Below, piece after piece: positions 8,801 to 17,345 of a stretch of 64,000 nt of DNA (position 1 is the stretch's first letter; each line of letters opens with the position of its first letter). The DNA is from Rheinheimera sp. D18 (lineage in GTDB: Bacteria; Pseudomonadota; Gammaproteobacteria; Enterobacterales; Alteromonadaceae), in contig NZ_CP037745.1 of the NCBI RefSeq assembly GCF_004345025.1, positions 1,240,001-1,304,000 of the forward strand, given 5' to 3'. The translations under genes were made by a program, and so were the position numbers. Below the pieces are notes generated by a model that worked only from the letters and a program-made list of their open reading frames with translations, was not told the DNA's origin and did no database searches.

Positions 8801-11630
8801 TGCCGCAGTGAGCACCCCTTATCAGTTACCCACCGACAACGCCGGTGATTTTGAATTGCAGCTAAGCCAAGACGGACAGCTAATGGGTAAAGTGGCTTTT
8901 AGCGTAATTGGCGCAGGTAACATTAGCGCGATGCTTGAGAAAAACGCCGCCCTAAGTGTGCGTTTAGATAAAAGTGATTATAAAGCTGGCGATTGGATAG
9001 AACTTAACATTACCGCGCCTTACACCGGTGCGGGTTTAATTAGCATTGAAAGTGACAAGGTGCATGGTTTTAGCTGGTTTACTGCTGACACTACCAGCAG
9101 CATACAGCGTATTCGTTTACCAGAGGGCATAGAAGGTAATGCCTATATTAACGTTAGCTTTGTTCGCGGTGCTGATTCTGATGCGCTGTTTGTTAGCCCA
9201 CTCAGTTATGCTGTGGTGCCGTTTAATATCGACCGTAGCAAGCGCCAATTAGCTATTAGCTTAGTAGTGCCAGAAGAAGTGCGGCCAGGTAAAACCTTTA
9301 CTATCGGCTATAAAACTGATCGCCCAGCCGATTTACTGCTTTACGGTGTAGATGAAGGTATTTTGCAGGTCGCGGCTTATAAGCTTCCGGATCCGCTGTC
9401 GCATTACCTGCAAAAACGGGCACTGCAAGTACGTAGCTTGCAAATGCTTGACCTTATATTGCCAGAATTTAATGCCTTACAACGCCAGCGCGCCGGTATC
9501 GGTGGTGACACTGAACGCATGGCGATGGCAGGTATGATGCTAAATAAAAACCTGAACCCCTTTGCGCGTAGAGCCGAGCAACCAGGCGTGTTTTGGTTAG
9601 GTAAGGTAAAAGCTGATACTGAACTTAACACCGCGCAAGTAAGCGTACCGGCTAGCTTTAGCGGCAACCTTAAAGTAATGGCGGTAGCGGTAAGCGAAGA
9701 AGCGCTATCGGCAACCAGTAAAGATTTACGCGTGCGTGGCCCCTTTGTGTTAACACCTGAAGTATTAACCAGCGCCGCGCCCGGCGATGAATTTGACGTA
9801 AGTGTGGCAGTGGCCAACGGCGTTAAAGGCTCAGGCAAAGATGCCGCTATTACGGTGCAGTTAAACTTGCCTGCTAATTTAACGGCAATAGGCGAGATTA
9901 AACAGACATTAAACATAAGCGAAAATAGCGAGAAAAGTGTGCATTTCCGCGTAAAAGCGGGTGAGCAGCCCGGCGAGGCTAGTATTGGCTTTAGTGCTCG
10001 CTATCAAGAGGATGAACTACTCGAAGAAGCTAATCGCAATGTGAGTTTAAGCATTCGTCCTGCCAGCAATTATCAATCAACACTGCATGCGGGTTATGCC
10101 AATAACGGGCCGGTAAAGCTAAATACTCGTATGGGTTTATATCCCGAATTTGCTGAGTTAAATGTTATCGCGTCGGCTAAGCCGTTGGTATTGGCTGACG
10201 GCTTTACCAATTATTTAGCGCAATACCCGCACGGTTGCACCGAGCAAGTTGTGTCGCAAGTTTTTCCTTGGATCGGTTTAGTGCAACAACCATCGTATCA
10301 AGCACAATGGCCGCAGCTTAATGAGAAATTTGCCGTACTGATACAAAACTTAGCGCAACGGCAACAAAGTGATGGCGGCTTTAGCTTCTGGCCGGGAGGC
10401 TACACCAGTGCTGATTTCCCTAGCATTTATGTCATGCATTTCTTGCTAGAAGCCCGTGAGCAAGGCTTAGCCGTGCCAGATTATATGTATCAGCAAGGGC
10501 TTGAGTATTTGCTTAATGTTGCGCGGTTAAGTGGTGCCAACTTATATCAGGCTAGGTTACGCGCTAACGCTATTTATTTGCTAACCCGCAGCGGTGTTGT
10601 AACTACCAACTATTTGGTTGAGTTACATGAACGCCTAGAAAAGCAGCATAAACAGGCATGGCAAGGTGATATTACCGCTATTTATATGGCAGCCAGTTAC
10701 CAGTTGCTACAAAAGCCTGAGTTAGCTCAGGGCTTATTGTCTAGTTATCGGTTAGGCAAGGTATCAACCTTGCAACACGATTATTTAGCGCGCATTGCTG
10801 CACCGTTGCCGCCCTTTGCTAACCCTGAGTTTCAGTCGCAGCTGAGTTTAGACGCGCAGTATGTGTATCTATTGGCAAACCACTTTAGTGATAAGGCGAA
10901 AGCCGTAGATGGCAAGCAAATTTTGCAACTGCTGCAGCCGGTATTTGATGGCCAGTACAATACGATATCTACCGCCTATTCGGTATTAGCGCTGGCGGCA
11001 TACAGTAAATTGCAACCTAATATTGATGACGCATCGGTAGTGTTTTATCAGTTAGATGGCAAAGGTGAGCGAAGTCCGCTAGCCCTAGCTGATAATAAAA
11101 CGGCGATGCCAAGTGCGGCCTTTAATGTTGCCGCTGAGCAGATCGTCATTGAAAGCCAGCAACAATTATTTTATGCCGTAAACGAAGCGGGTTTTGCTAA
11201 GCAACCGGCAACGAAAGCGGTAGCTAATCAGTTAGAGGTGGTGCGTGATTACCTAAATGCAGAAGGTAAGGTAGTAACGACGGCCAAACAAGGCGAGGAA
11301 TTAACCGTGCGCTTACGTGTGCGCAGTTTAACTGATACTTGGCATAATAACGTGGCAGTCATTGACTTATTACCTGCTGGTTTTAGCGTAGTACGCAGCT
11401 CAGTTGCCAGGCAGCAACATGGCTGGCGCGCCGATTATATTGATATTCGCGAAGACCGTATTGTTTACTTTGCACCGTTTGGTCCGAAAATGACCGAGCT
11501 GACTTACCAAGTAAAGGTAACCGCAGCCGGTAATTTTGTCATACCAACGGTGCATGCAGAATCAATGTACGATCGTTCTGTCAACGCGAATACGGCGGCT
11601 GGGCGGTTCGTGGTAAGCCCGGCACACTAG
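5814..11630 (+). CDS. yfhM: Bacterial alpha-2-macroglobulin (YfhM-like)
   Basis: A 1938-residue periplasmic macroglobulin thought to trap foreign proteases and protect the cell when the envelope is breached. The thioester motif is intact: Cys1475-Thr-Glu-Gln1478 within HGCTEQ, followed by the alpha/alpha toroid thioester domain and a C-terminal receptor-like beta domain. Unlike E. coli YfhM (about 1650 residues, lipoprotein) it has no lipobox. A transmembrane anchor at about residues 37-58, preceded by a 36-residue basic cytoplasmic tail, would hold it in the inner membrane. An AAGGA ribosome site precedes the ATG. The pbpC gene follows 14 bases later, the usual partner. Confidence 0.93.
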   Translation: MPGSASFLNKVFGSVNWTAPHWLQRLNYQAKQQPIKFWGGFVLLIAMIGAGIGGYYYYQHLPKPLQVVASVHGPELGDYQDDVEQPTSVTLTFDYDYDTGSRQIMPVTALSAARLDLIGEVLTDGVTISPVIAGKWLWQDENSLSFTPEQAWPAGQQYQVTLNKSIFANDINLSKQQYRIDSQPLTAEINRLRFYQHPTEPNTRQVVATLNFSHPVLLDSVKKQLSMLMRASGSDKNSKAQSLDFTLTADKTNREFYLQSVPLTLPEREQYLTVLLNAKVTALQGDGKTTEQQSEQLLVPDKSSFLKVDEIRTDIIRTPELEPEQMLLLSFTDRISRQELQQKLKLYVLPKHPKRKSNYWAVGEVNSTVLQQASLQQFELMPTPEAHSNGFSIKLDLPEGTSVFVSVPKGLQSISDFTLAQEYRAVVSAPEYPKEARVVGEGAMLTLSGEQKLQLLTRGLKGVKVKLFKLLPDQLNHFISQTGGDISQPYFNSYGFDETNISSVFEKTFSLANSHAKQANYLALELKPYLAKAGMGMFFIQLSEFDPKHPEDEGSQLDKRVVLVTDLGLLVKHNADSSQQVFVMSVANGKPVAGAKVSLLGKNGVPVLSGTTDAQGSLLLGKTTGLKREREPVVYLVSANQAGISDSSFIPYDRYSRQLDYSKFNTDGRYQDEQTAKALSAYMFSDRGIYRPGEQVQLAAIIRHNDLSLAEQKLPLKIQVQGPRGTTFWQQNFSLTERGMHTFSLDTEPSTDTGNYNASISLLDSKGNAKQYLGSVDFSVEEFQPDTLKISSSFNQSGKGWLAPENLQANIQLDNLFGTPAQQRRVTAKFELIPASFSFTEYPEYRFIAPQDDNIKTTRIKQDLDEQQTDTDGKASFVLPLQQYSGGTYRLMLTSEGFESGGGKSVRTMSSALLSPLSALIGVKSDGELSYLKKQQSRSLAFIAINNALQQITLDNLSLKLVEKRALSSLVKQNDGTYQYQSIVQDITVSETPFSIAAVSTPYQLPTDNAGDFELQLSQDGQLMGKVAFSVIGAGNISAMLEKNAALSVRLDKSDYKAGDWIELNITAPYTGAGLISIESDKVHGFSWFTADTTSSIQRIRLPEGIEGNAYINVSFVRGADSDALFVSPLSYAVVPFNIDRSKRQLAISLVVPEEVRPGKTFTIGYKTDRPADLLLYGVDEGILQVAAYKLPDPLSHYLQKRALQVRSLQMLDLILPEFNALQRQRAGIGGDTERMAMAGMMLNKNLNPFARRAEQPGVFWLGKVKADTELNTAQVSVPASFSGNLKVMAVAVSEEALSATSKDLRVRGPFVLTPEVLTSAAPGDEFDVSVAVANGVKGSGKDAAITVQLNLPANLTAIGEIKQTLNISENSEKSVHFRVKAGEQPGEASIGFSARYQEDELLEEANRNVSLSIRPASNYQSTLHAGYANNGPVKLNTRMGLYPEFAELNVIASAKPLVLADGFTNYLAQYPHGCTEQVVSQVFPWIGLVQQPSYQAQWPQLNEKFAVLIQNLAQRQQSDGGFSFWPGGYTSADFPSIYVMHFLLEAREQGLAVPDYMYQQGLEYLLNVARLSGANLYQARLRANAIYLLTRSGVVTTNYLVELHERLEKQHKQAWQGDITAIYMAASYQLLQKPELAQGLLSSYRLGKVSTLQHDYLARIAAPLPPFANPEFQSQLSLDAQYVYLLANHFSDKAKAVDGKQILQLLQPVFDGQYNTISTAYSVLALAAYSKLQPNIDDASVVFYQLDGKGERSPLALADNKTAMPSAAFNVAAEQIVIESQQQLFYAVNEAGFAKQPATKAVANQLEVVRDYLNAEGKVVTTAKQGEELTVRLRVRSLTDTWHNNVAVIDLLPAGFSVVRSSVARQQHGWRADYIDIREDRIVYFAPFGPKMTELTYQVKVTAAGNFVIPTVHAESMYDRSVNANTAAGRFVVSPAH

Positions 11631-11644
11631 ATGTTATTAACAGT

Positions 11645-13981
11645 ATGGCCATGTTAAAGCGTAAATGGGTGCAAGCGTTATTAATTGCACCCGTGCTATT
11701 ACTGCTAGCGGGGTTACTGGCGTTACTGCTAACGCCTAAGCCCCAGCTCTATCCGCATTATCAACAAGCGAGTGCCTATTTTGCCACTAATGGTCGGTTG
11801 CTTAGCTTGCGCTTAGCTGCTGATGAGCGTTATCGTTTACGGGTAGCACTTAGTGATATTGCACTTGAGTTACAACAAGCCACCTTGTTGTATGAAGACC
11901 GCCAGTTTTATCAGCATATTGGTGTCGATTTTTTAGCGGTAGGCCGTGCCTTTTGGCAAAGCATTATTAAAAGTGGCCGTCGTCAAGGCGCGTCAACAAT
12001 TAGTATGCAGTTAGCAAGGTTACGGTTTCAGCTAAACACCTCTAACTTTAGCGGTAAGCTGCAACAGCTGTTTTACGCGTTATGTTTAGAGTGGCACTAC
12101 AGTAAAGATGATATTTTAGAGGCCTATTTTAATTACGCGCCCTATGGCGGTAATATTGAAGGAGTAGAAGCCGCAAGCTTAATTTACTTTGGTAAAGAAG
12201 CATCACGACTAACCTTACCAGAAGCCTTAGCGCTGAGTGTCATTCCACAAAACCCCAATTTACGTAGCCCACTAAGTAAGCAAGGTCAGCAACAACTTGA
12301 ACTAGCGCGTCAGCGTTTAATTAACCTATGGCTAGAACATAAACAGAATACAGCACTAAGTAGCAGTAATACCAAGCGTTTAGCTTTACCGCTAAGCTAT
12401 TTTACCCGCGCTGATATCCCTTTTAACACACCACATTTTATTAACCAACTGCAGGCTCAGCATCATACTGAAGGCCGGTTTTATACCAGTATTGAACATG
12501 ATTTACAGCAACGGATACAGCGTCAGGTTAGGGCGTACTTAACCCGTCATAGCGATAAGGGATTTACTAACGCCAGTGTATTATTGGTAAAACGAAGCAC
12601 CTTACAAGTGCAAGCTTGGCTAGGTTCGGCCGACTTTGATAACACTGAGATCTTCGGTCAGGTCGATGGCGTTACGGCAGCACGCTCGCCAGGCTCGGCA
12701 TTAAAACCCTTTGTCTATGCGTTAGCATTGCAACAAGGCATTATTCATCCACAAAGCTTACTTAGTGATTTACCTCGGCGCTATGGCAGTTTTAACCCCG
12801 AAAACTTTGACCGCCAGTTTTCAGGGCCTATTACCGCAACTGATGCGCTAATTAATAGTCGAAATTTACCTGCGGTGCAGCTACAAGCAAGGTTAAGCCA
12901 CCCTGATTTTTACCAGTGGTTAAAACAAGCTGGAGTGCCACTGGCCAAAAGTGCGGACTATTATGGTTTAGCCTTAGTGCTTGGCGGTATGGAAATAAGT
13001 ATGGCGCAGTTAGTGCAGCTTTACGCCATGCTGGGCAATTCTGGCAACTGGCAACCTCTAACTTGGCAAGCTGAGCATAAAGCGCAGGCCACAAGCCAGC
13101 AACTTTTAAGCCCTGAAGCGGCATTTTTAACGCTAGATATGCTGCGACAACAGCCAAAACCACAGGCGAGTTTAGTGCAACAGTTAACAGAAAGTGCCCA
13201 TGTTGCTTGGAAGACAGGCACTTCCTATGCGTTTCGTGATGCCTGGTCTATTGGTTTAAGCGGTGATTATGTGCTCGCCGTATGGTTGGGTAACTTTGAT
13301 GGTAGCAGTAATCCCAATTTAGTGGGGCGCAGTGCTGCCGGGCCATTATTATTTGAATTGCTGGCGTTATTACCCGAACAGCCCGAGCTTAATCAGCGGT
13401 TGTTTACCCCTTCAAGCAAATTGAATGTTAAACAGGTTGCCCTGTGTAGTCGTAGTGGTGACTTGCCAAATAAGTATTGTCCGCAAACACAACTAGGTTG
13501 GTTTATACCCGGAGTGTCGCCAATTAAGCTGTCTGATGTACATCGTGCGGTGCCAATATTTACTAATACAGGCTTGCGAGCTTGCTGGCACCAGCCACCT
13601 AAAACCCAGCTTAAGGTATTTGAATTTTGGCCATCTGATATTGCTAAGGCCTATCAGTTATCAGGTGTGGTGTTGGCACAACCACCGGCTTATCAACAGG
13701 CTTGTATTAACCAGCCTATAGTGTCACAGCAGAGCCCACAAATTCGTTCGCCACAAAAATATGTTACTTATCAGCTAGGTAAAATAACTGAACAACAAAT
13801 TGCTTTGCAAGCCAGTTTTGATGGTGCGGTAACTCAAGCGCACTGGTTTATTGATAATCGCTATCTGGGTGCAGTTGCACCAGGTGAAACACTATTTTGG
13901 CAAGGCGAGGTGGGGCAGTTTCAGCTGCGTGTCGTAGATAACCTAGGTGGTGTAGCCAGCCAGTATTTATCGATAGAATAA
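11645..13981 (+). CDS. pbpC: Penicillin-binding protein 1C
   Basis: A 778-residue bifunctional peptidoglycan synthase. A membrane anchor lies at about residues 8-30. The glycosyltransferase (family 51) domain has catalytic Glu84 in LLYEDRQFYQHIG and the GASTISMQLARL motif. The transpeptidase has Ser351-x-x-Lys354 (GSALKPF), an SRN box and Lys523-Thr-Gly-Thr. The C-terminal ~90 residues form the BiPBP_C beta domain typical of PBP1C. Pairing with yfhM suggests coupled wall repair and protease inhibition. The start could be 11645 or the second ATG at 11651; nothing decides between them. Confidence 0.95.
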   Translation: MAMLKRKWVQALLIAPVLLLLAGLLALLLTPKPQLYPHYQQASAYFATNGRLLSLRLAADERYRLRVALSDIALELQQATLLYEDRQFYQHIGVDFLAVGRAFWQSIIKSGRRQGASTISMQLARLRFQLNTSNFSGKLQQLFYALCLEWHYSKDDILEAYFNYAPYGGNIEGVEAASLIYFGKEASRLTLPEALALSVIPQNPNLRSPLSKQGQQQLELARQRLINLWLEHKQNTALSSSNTKRLALPLSYFTRADIPFNTPHFINQLQAQHHTEGRFYTSIEHDLQQRIQRQVRAYLTRHSDKGFTNASVLLVKRSTLQVQAWLGSADFDNTEIFGQVDGVTAARSPGSALKPFVYALALQQGIIHPQSLLSDLPRRYGSFNPENFDRQFSGPITATDALINSRNLPAVQLQARLSHPDFYQWLKQAGVPLAKSADYYGLALVLGGMEISMAQLVQLYAMLGNSGNWQPLTWQAEHKAQATSQQLLSPEAAFLTLDMLRQQPKPQASLVQQLTESAHVAWKTGTSYAFRDAWSIGLSGDYVLAVWLGNFDGSSNPNLVGRSAAGPLLFELLALLPEQPELNQRLFTPSSKLNVKQVALCSRSGDLPNKYCPQTQLGWFIPGVSPIKLSDVHRAVPIFTNTGLRACWHQPPKTQLKVFEFWPSDIAKAYQLSGVVLAQPPAYQQACINQPIVSQQSPQIRSPQKYVTYQLGKITEQQIALQASFDGAVTQAHWFIDNRYLGAVAPGETLFWQGEVGQFQLRVVDNLGGVASQYLSIE

Positions 13982-14049
13982 GTTAATTTTTGCTGCGTGA
14001 TTATAAAAAGCTGCGTTAAAATAACAGCTGAATATAATCAGGCCATTGT

Positions 14050-15195
14050 ATGTATTGTCACCATTTTGAAGCCAAACGCTGCCAGTCTTGCCACTGGTTA
14101 TATAAGCCTTATTCACAACAGTTAGCCGATAAACAACAAGAATTAACTCAGTTAATTGCGCCGTTTAATGCCGAAAAAATACTTGACCCCGTACCAAGTA
14201 GTGAACAAGCGTTTCGGTATAAAGCAAAAATGGTGGTGCTAGGCACAACAGAGCAGCCGATCTTGGGTATTACTAATGCACAAGGTGAAACTGTCGATCT
14301 TGCTGATTGTCCGCTGTATCCCAGCAGTTTTGTGCCGGTGTTTGCCTTGTGTAAGGCCTTTATTTCGCGCGCTAAGCTTACGCCGTATCATATTAGTTCG
14401 CGCTGTGGCGAGCTTAAATATATCTTGCTAAGCCAAAGCCTGCATACCGGCCGTTTTATGCTGCGTTTTGTGTTGCGGTCAAAAAATTGTCTAGCCTCAA
14501 TACAAAAGCATTTACCTTGGTTATTGCAACAGTTACCCGAACTTGAGCTCTGTTCAGTTAATTTGCAGCCACTACCGGCAGCGGTATTAGAGGGTGACAC
14601 TGAAATTTTACTAACCGAGCAACACCTATTAGCCGAACGTTTAAACCACATTCCGTTATATTTACAGCCGCAGAGCTTTTTTCAAACACAGCCGGTAATG
14701 GCGGCATGTTTATATCAAACGGCGGCGAACTGGGCCGCAGAGTTACAGCAGCAACAGGGTAGTTTTAACACTATTTGGGATTTATTTTGTGGCGTTGGTG
14801 GTTTTGGTTTACATGTTGCCACGCCAAAACAACGCTTGATAGGCATTGAAATTGCGCCAGCGGCTATAGCTTGCGCTAGTCGCTCAGCTACTGAGCTAGG
14901 TTTTGTTGATATGCAGTTTCAAGCTCTTGATTCAGCAGCTTTTGCACATTCAGTAGCCCAAGCGCCGGATTTAATGGTCGTTAATCCGCCACGACGTGGC
15001 CTTGGCCAGCAGCTATGTCAGGACATAACCCGTTTAGCCCCAGCATGGTTACTGTATTCTAGCTGTAATGCAAAAACCTTAGCCGACGATCTCACGTTGC
15101 TTACGGGGTATAAGTTATTAAAAGTTCAGCTGTTTGACATGTTTGCCCACAGCAATCATTTTGAAGTGCTAACACTATTACAGCGTCAAGCCTAA
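14050..15195 (+). CDS. rlmC: 23S rRNA (uracil-747-C5)-methyltransferase RlmC
   Basis: A 381-residue RlmC (RumB) enzyme that makes m5U747 in 23S rRNA using S-adenosylmethionine. The four iron-sulfur cysteines are present (Cys3, Cys11, Cys14, Cys87). So are the SAM-binding LFCGVGGFGLH motif, NPPRRGLG, and the catalytic Cys339 in YSSCNAKT. Length and sequence match the E. coli enzyme along the whole protein. Its stop is 34 bases before the imuA promoter region, but the SOS box there indicates that imuA is a separate transcript. Confidence 0.96.
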   Translation: MYCHHFEAKRCQSCHWLYKPYSQQLADKQQELTQLIAPFNAEKILDPVPSSEQAFRYKAKMVVLGTTEQPILGITNAQGETVDLADCPLYPSSFVPVFALCKAFISRAKLTPYHISSRCGELKYILLSQSLHTGRFMLRFVLRSKNCLASIQKHLPWLLQQLPELELCSVNLQPLPAAVLEGDTEILLTEQHLLAERLNHIPLYLQPQSFFQTQPVMAACLYQTAANWAAELQQQQGSFNTIWDLFCGVGGFGLHVATPKQRLIGIEIAPAAIACASRSATELGFVDMQFQALDSAAFAHSVAQAPDLMVVNPPRRGLGQQLCQDITRLAPAWLLYSSCNAKTLADDLTLLTGYKLLKVQLFDMFAHSNHFEVLTLLQRQA

Positions 15196-15203
15196 CAAGG
15201 CAC

Positions 15204-15231
15204 TTGCATCCTGGTTAACACGGATTATACT
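15204..15231 (+). promoter_or_regulatory. Predicted imuA promoter
   Basis: TTGCAT (15204-15209) and TATACT (15226-15231) are separated by 16 bases. The LexA box starts inside the -10 element, so a bound repressor would block RNA polymerase. The first base of the transcript would be near 15238, about 30 bases before the imuA ATG. Confidence 0.7.
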
Positions 15232-15247
15232 GTATCAATATACAGTG
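15228..15247 (+). promoter_or_regulatory. LexA-binding SOS box upstream of imuA
   Basis: The core CTGT-N8-ACAG (15230-15245), with the AT-rich centre ATCAATAT, matches the gammaproteobacterial LexA consensus with all eight conserved half-site bases. It overlaps the -10 element and lies 21 bases upstream of the preferred imuA ATG, so the imuA-imuB-dnaE2 operon should be induced by DNA damage. Confidence 0.9.
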
Positions 15248-15268
15248 TGGTTTGGCGGCGAGGCGGCA

Positions 15269-15937
15269 ATGTCGGCTTTATTAGAGCAGTTAACACGGCG
15301 TCAACTGTTGTGGCGCGGTAACAACCAACAAACGGCTTATCAAGCGGTTGCAACTGGCTATGCCGAGTTAGACCAACAACTGGCGGGCGGTTTTCCGGCA
15401 ACTGGGCTAATAGATATTCAAACCGCTTTCGGCATTGGTGAGTTGCGTTTGCTGCTACCTTATTTGCAACAACAGCAACAGCATTCCGCGCGCTTGTTAG
15501 TGCTTATTTCACCGCTAGCCCAGCCCAGTGCCGATATGTTGGCTGCAGCAGGCATTAACCTTGCTCAGTTAGTGATTATTTCACCAAAAAATAATAAAGA
15601 GGCGTTATGGGCGGCAGAGCAATGCTTACAAAGTGGTTGTGCTAGTGCGGTGTTGTTGTGGCAAACGCCTATTAAACTGGCACAGGCTAGGCGTTTGCAG
15701 CTTGCTGCCGAGCACGGACAGGCTAGCTTAGTTATATTTAGGCGACCACACCTTGGTTTAAGTTTACCCGTTAATTTAAGTATCAAGCTGACCGCACACC
15801 CACAAGGCCTGCAGTTAACGGTATTAAAGCGTAAAGGCGGTTGGCCCACATCACCATTTTTACTCAGAATGCACAGCCGTTGGCCGCAACTTTGTCTTAA
15901 TAGCCAAGCGTGGCAAACCGAACGTAAAGTGGGTTAA
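15269..15937 (+). CDS. imuA: ImuA, mutasome translesion-synthesis accessory protein
   Basis: A 222-residue ImuA (SulA/RecA-like fold), first gene of the SOS mutagenesis cassette. It has the family pattern of a RecA-like core (TGYAELDQQLAGGFP, then TAFGIGELRLLLPYL) in which the Walker A GKT is replaced by GIGEL, so ATP binding is doubtful, as is usual for ImuA. I chose ATG 15269, which has a GAGG ribosome site about nine bases upstream. A GTG at 15245 lies inside the LexA box and is a poor candidate. ImuB follows after four bases. Role: probably supports ImuB/DnaE2 on damaged templates. Confidence 0.9.
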   Translation: MSALLEQLTRRQLLWRGNNQQTAYQAVATGYAELDQQLAGGFPATGLIDIQTAFGIGELRLLLPYLQQQQQHSARLLVLISPLAQPSADMLAAAGINLAQLVIISPKNNKEALWAAEQCLQSGCASAVLLWQTPIKLAQARRLQLAAEHGQASLVIFRRPHLGLSLPVNLSIKLTAHPQGLQLTVLKRKGGWPTSPFLLRMHSRWPQLCLNSQAWQTERKVG

Positions 15938-15941
15938 CGCT

Positions 15942-17336
15942 GTGCTGTATTTATATTTGCAGTTTCCGGCGTTGCAGCTAGAAAGCCTAACGAGTGAAAC
16001 CACGGTAAAATTACCTATTGCCGTGGTAGATGAAAAACACCAAATTGTGCAGTGCAATAAGCAGGCAACAGAGCTTGGTATTAAACTGGGTATGCAGTTA
16101 GGCACGGCTGCCGCGTTATGTCCTAACTTACAGCTTATTCCTTACCAAATTGATGCTCAGCAACAAGCACTACAAAGTGTGGCGCAACAGTTGTACCAAG
16201 TAAGTAGCGATATTGCCTTAGACCCACCATCGGGCTTGTATTTACGTTTATGTAATATGCTGGCGCTGTATCAGGGGATTAACGGTTATTGGCAAGCGGT
16301 AACGGCAGAACTAGCTTTACTGCCATATCAGTATTTTTATGCTACCGGCGGCACGCCTTTTATTGCCAAATGTTTAGCTCGGTTACAATTAAATAGCGTA
16401 TCGGATAACGTCAGTTCATCTTTTGAAATAGTAAAGCGCAGCCCGCTTAATGCCACCGAGCTAGACACCGATATACAGCAGCAACTGACTCGGTTAGGGA
16501 TCCATAATCTTGGTCAATTACTTAACTTAGCAACCGCAGAGCTGGCGCGACGCTTTGATAGCCGGTTACTCAATTATCTTGGCCAATTACGGGGCGATTT
16601 TTACCATGCACTTAATTATATTCAGCCACAGCAAGGTTTTAGCCGTTATCTTGAATTATTGTACGACATTACCGACACCAAGGGCCTAACAGCACCGCTG
16701 TCTTCACTGTTAACGCAGTTAGAACAGCAGCTCACACGGGCCAATGCTCGGTGTCATCAATTGCAGATCAGCCTGTTTTTTCGTGCTAAACCCGCTTTGT
16801 TATTAGAGGTTGGCTCAGCTCAGGCTGAAAGCAGTGCAAAGCGCTGGCTCACCTTATGCCAGCACCATTTAGAGCGATTAATGTTGCCGGAGCCGGTAAC
16901 CGGCCTAAAGCTTAAAGTACATAGCTTTACTCGCCCGCAGCAGCTTAATGATGACTTGTTTCAGCCGCAACAAGGCAATGTTTCTGCGTTACAGCTAGTT
17001 GCTACGCTGCAAGCTAAGTTGGGTAACGCGGCGGTAACCGGGCTTAATTTAGAAAATCAACATTGGCCCGAACTGGCCAGTAGCCAGCATTCCCCTCTGA
17101 TGTCGGCCAATCAACAGATAGCAGCATTAACGCTTCGGCCCGCATTTTTATTAGCTAAACCCTTGCCACTTAACGAAACAATAGAGATTAATAGCGGGCC
17201 AGAACGTTTATGCCAAGACGGTTGGCAGCTGCATGCACAGCGCGATTACTTTGTTGGCCGCAGTAAGACGGGGCAATGGCTATGGCTATATCGTACGCCA
17301 GAGCAGCGCTGGTTTGTGCAAGGGCTATTTAGCTAA
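15942..17336 (+). CDS. imuB: ImuB, catalytically inactive Y-family polymerase homologue
   Basis: A 464-residue ImuB protein. It aligns with Y-family polymerases (opening LYLQFPALQLE, then a helix-hairpin-helix-like region near 195-225) but lacks the first catalytic aspartate normally found in the opening strand. This is the known state of ImuB, which acts as a beta-clamp-binding adaptor for DnaE2. Translation starts at GTG 15942, four bases after imuA, indicating coupling. DnaE2 follows nine bases later. No true polymerase activity is expected. Confidence 0.92.
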   Translation: MLYLYLQFPALQLESLTSETTVKLPIAVVDEKHQIVQCNKQATELGIKLGMQLGTAAALCPNLQLIPYQIDAQQQALQSVAQQLYQVSSDIALDPPSGLYLRLCNMLALYQGINGYWQAVTAELALLPYQYFYATGGTPFIAKCLARLQLNSVSDNVSSSFEIVKRSPLNATELDTDIQQQLTRLGIHNLGQLLNLATAELARRFDSRLLNYLGQLRGDFYHALNYIQPQQGFSRYLELLYDITDTKGLTAPLSSLLTQLEQQLTRANARCHQLQISLFFRAKPALLLEVGSAQAESSAKRWLTLCQHHLERLMLPEPVTGLKLKVHSFTRPQQLNDDLFQPQQGNVSALQLVATLQAKLGNAAVTGLNLENQHWPELASSQHSPLMSANQQIAALTLRPAFLLAKPLPLNETIEINSGPERLCQDGWQLHAQRDYFVGRSKTGQWLWLYRTPEQRWFVQGLFS

Positions 17337-17345
17337 GGGCTAGTT

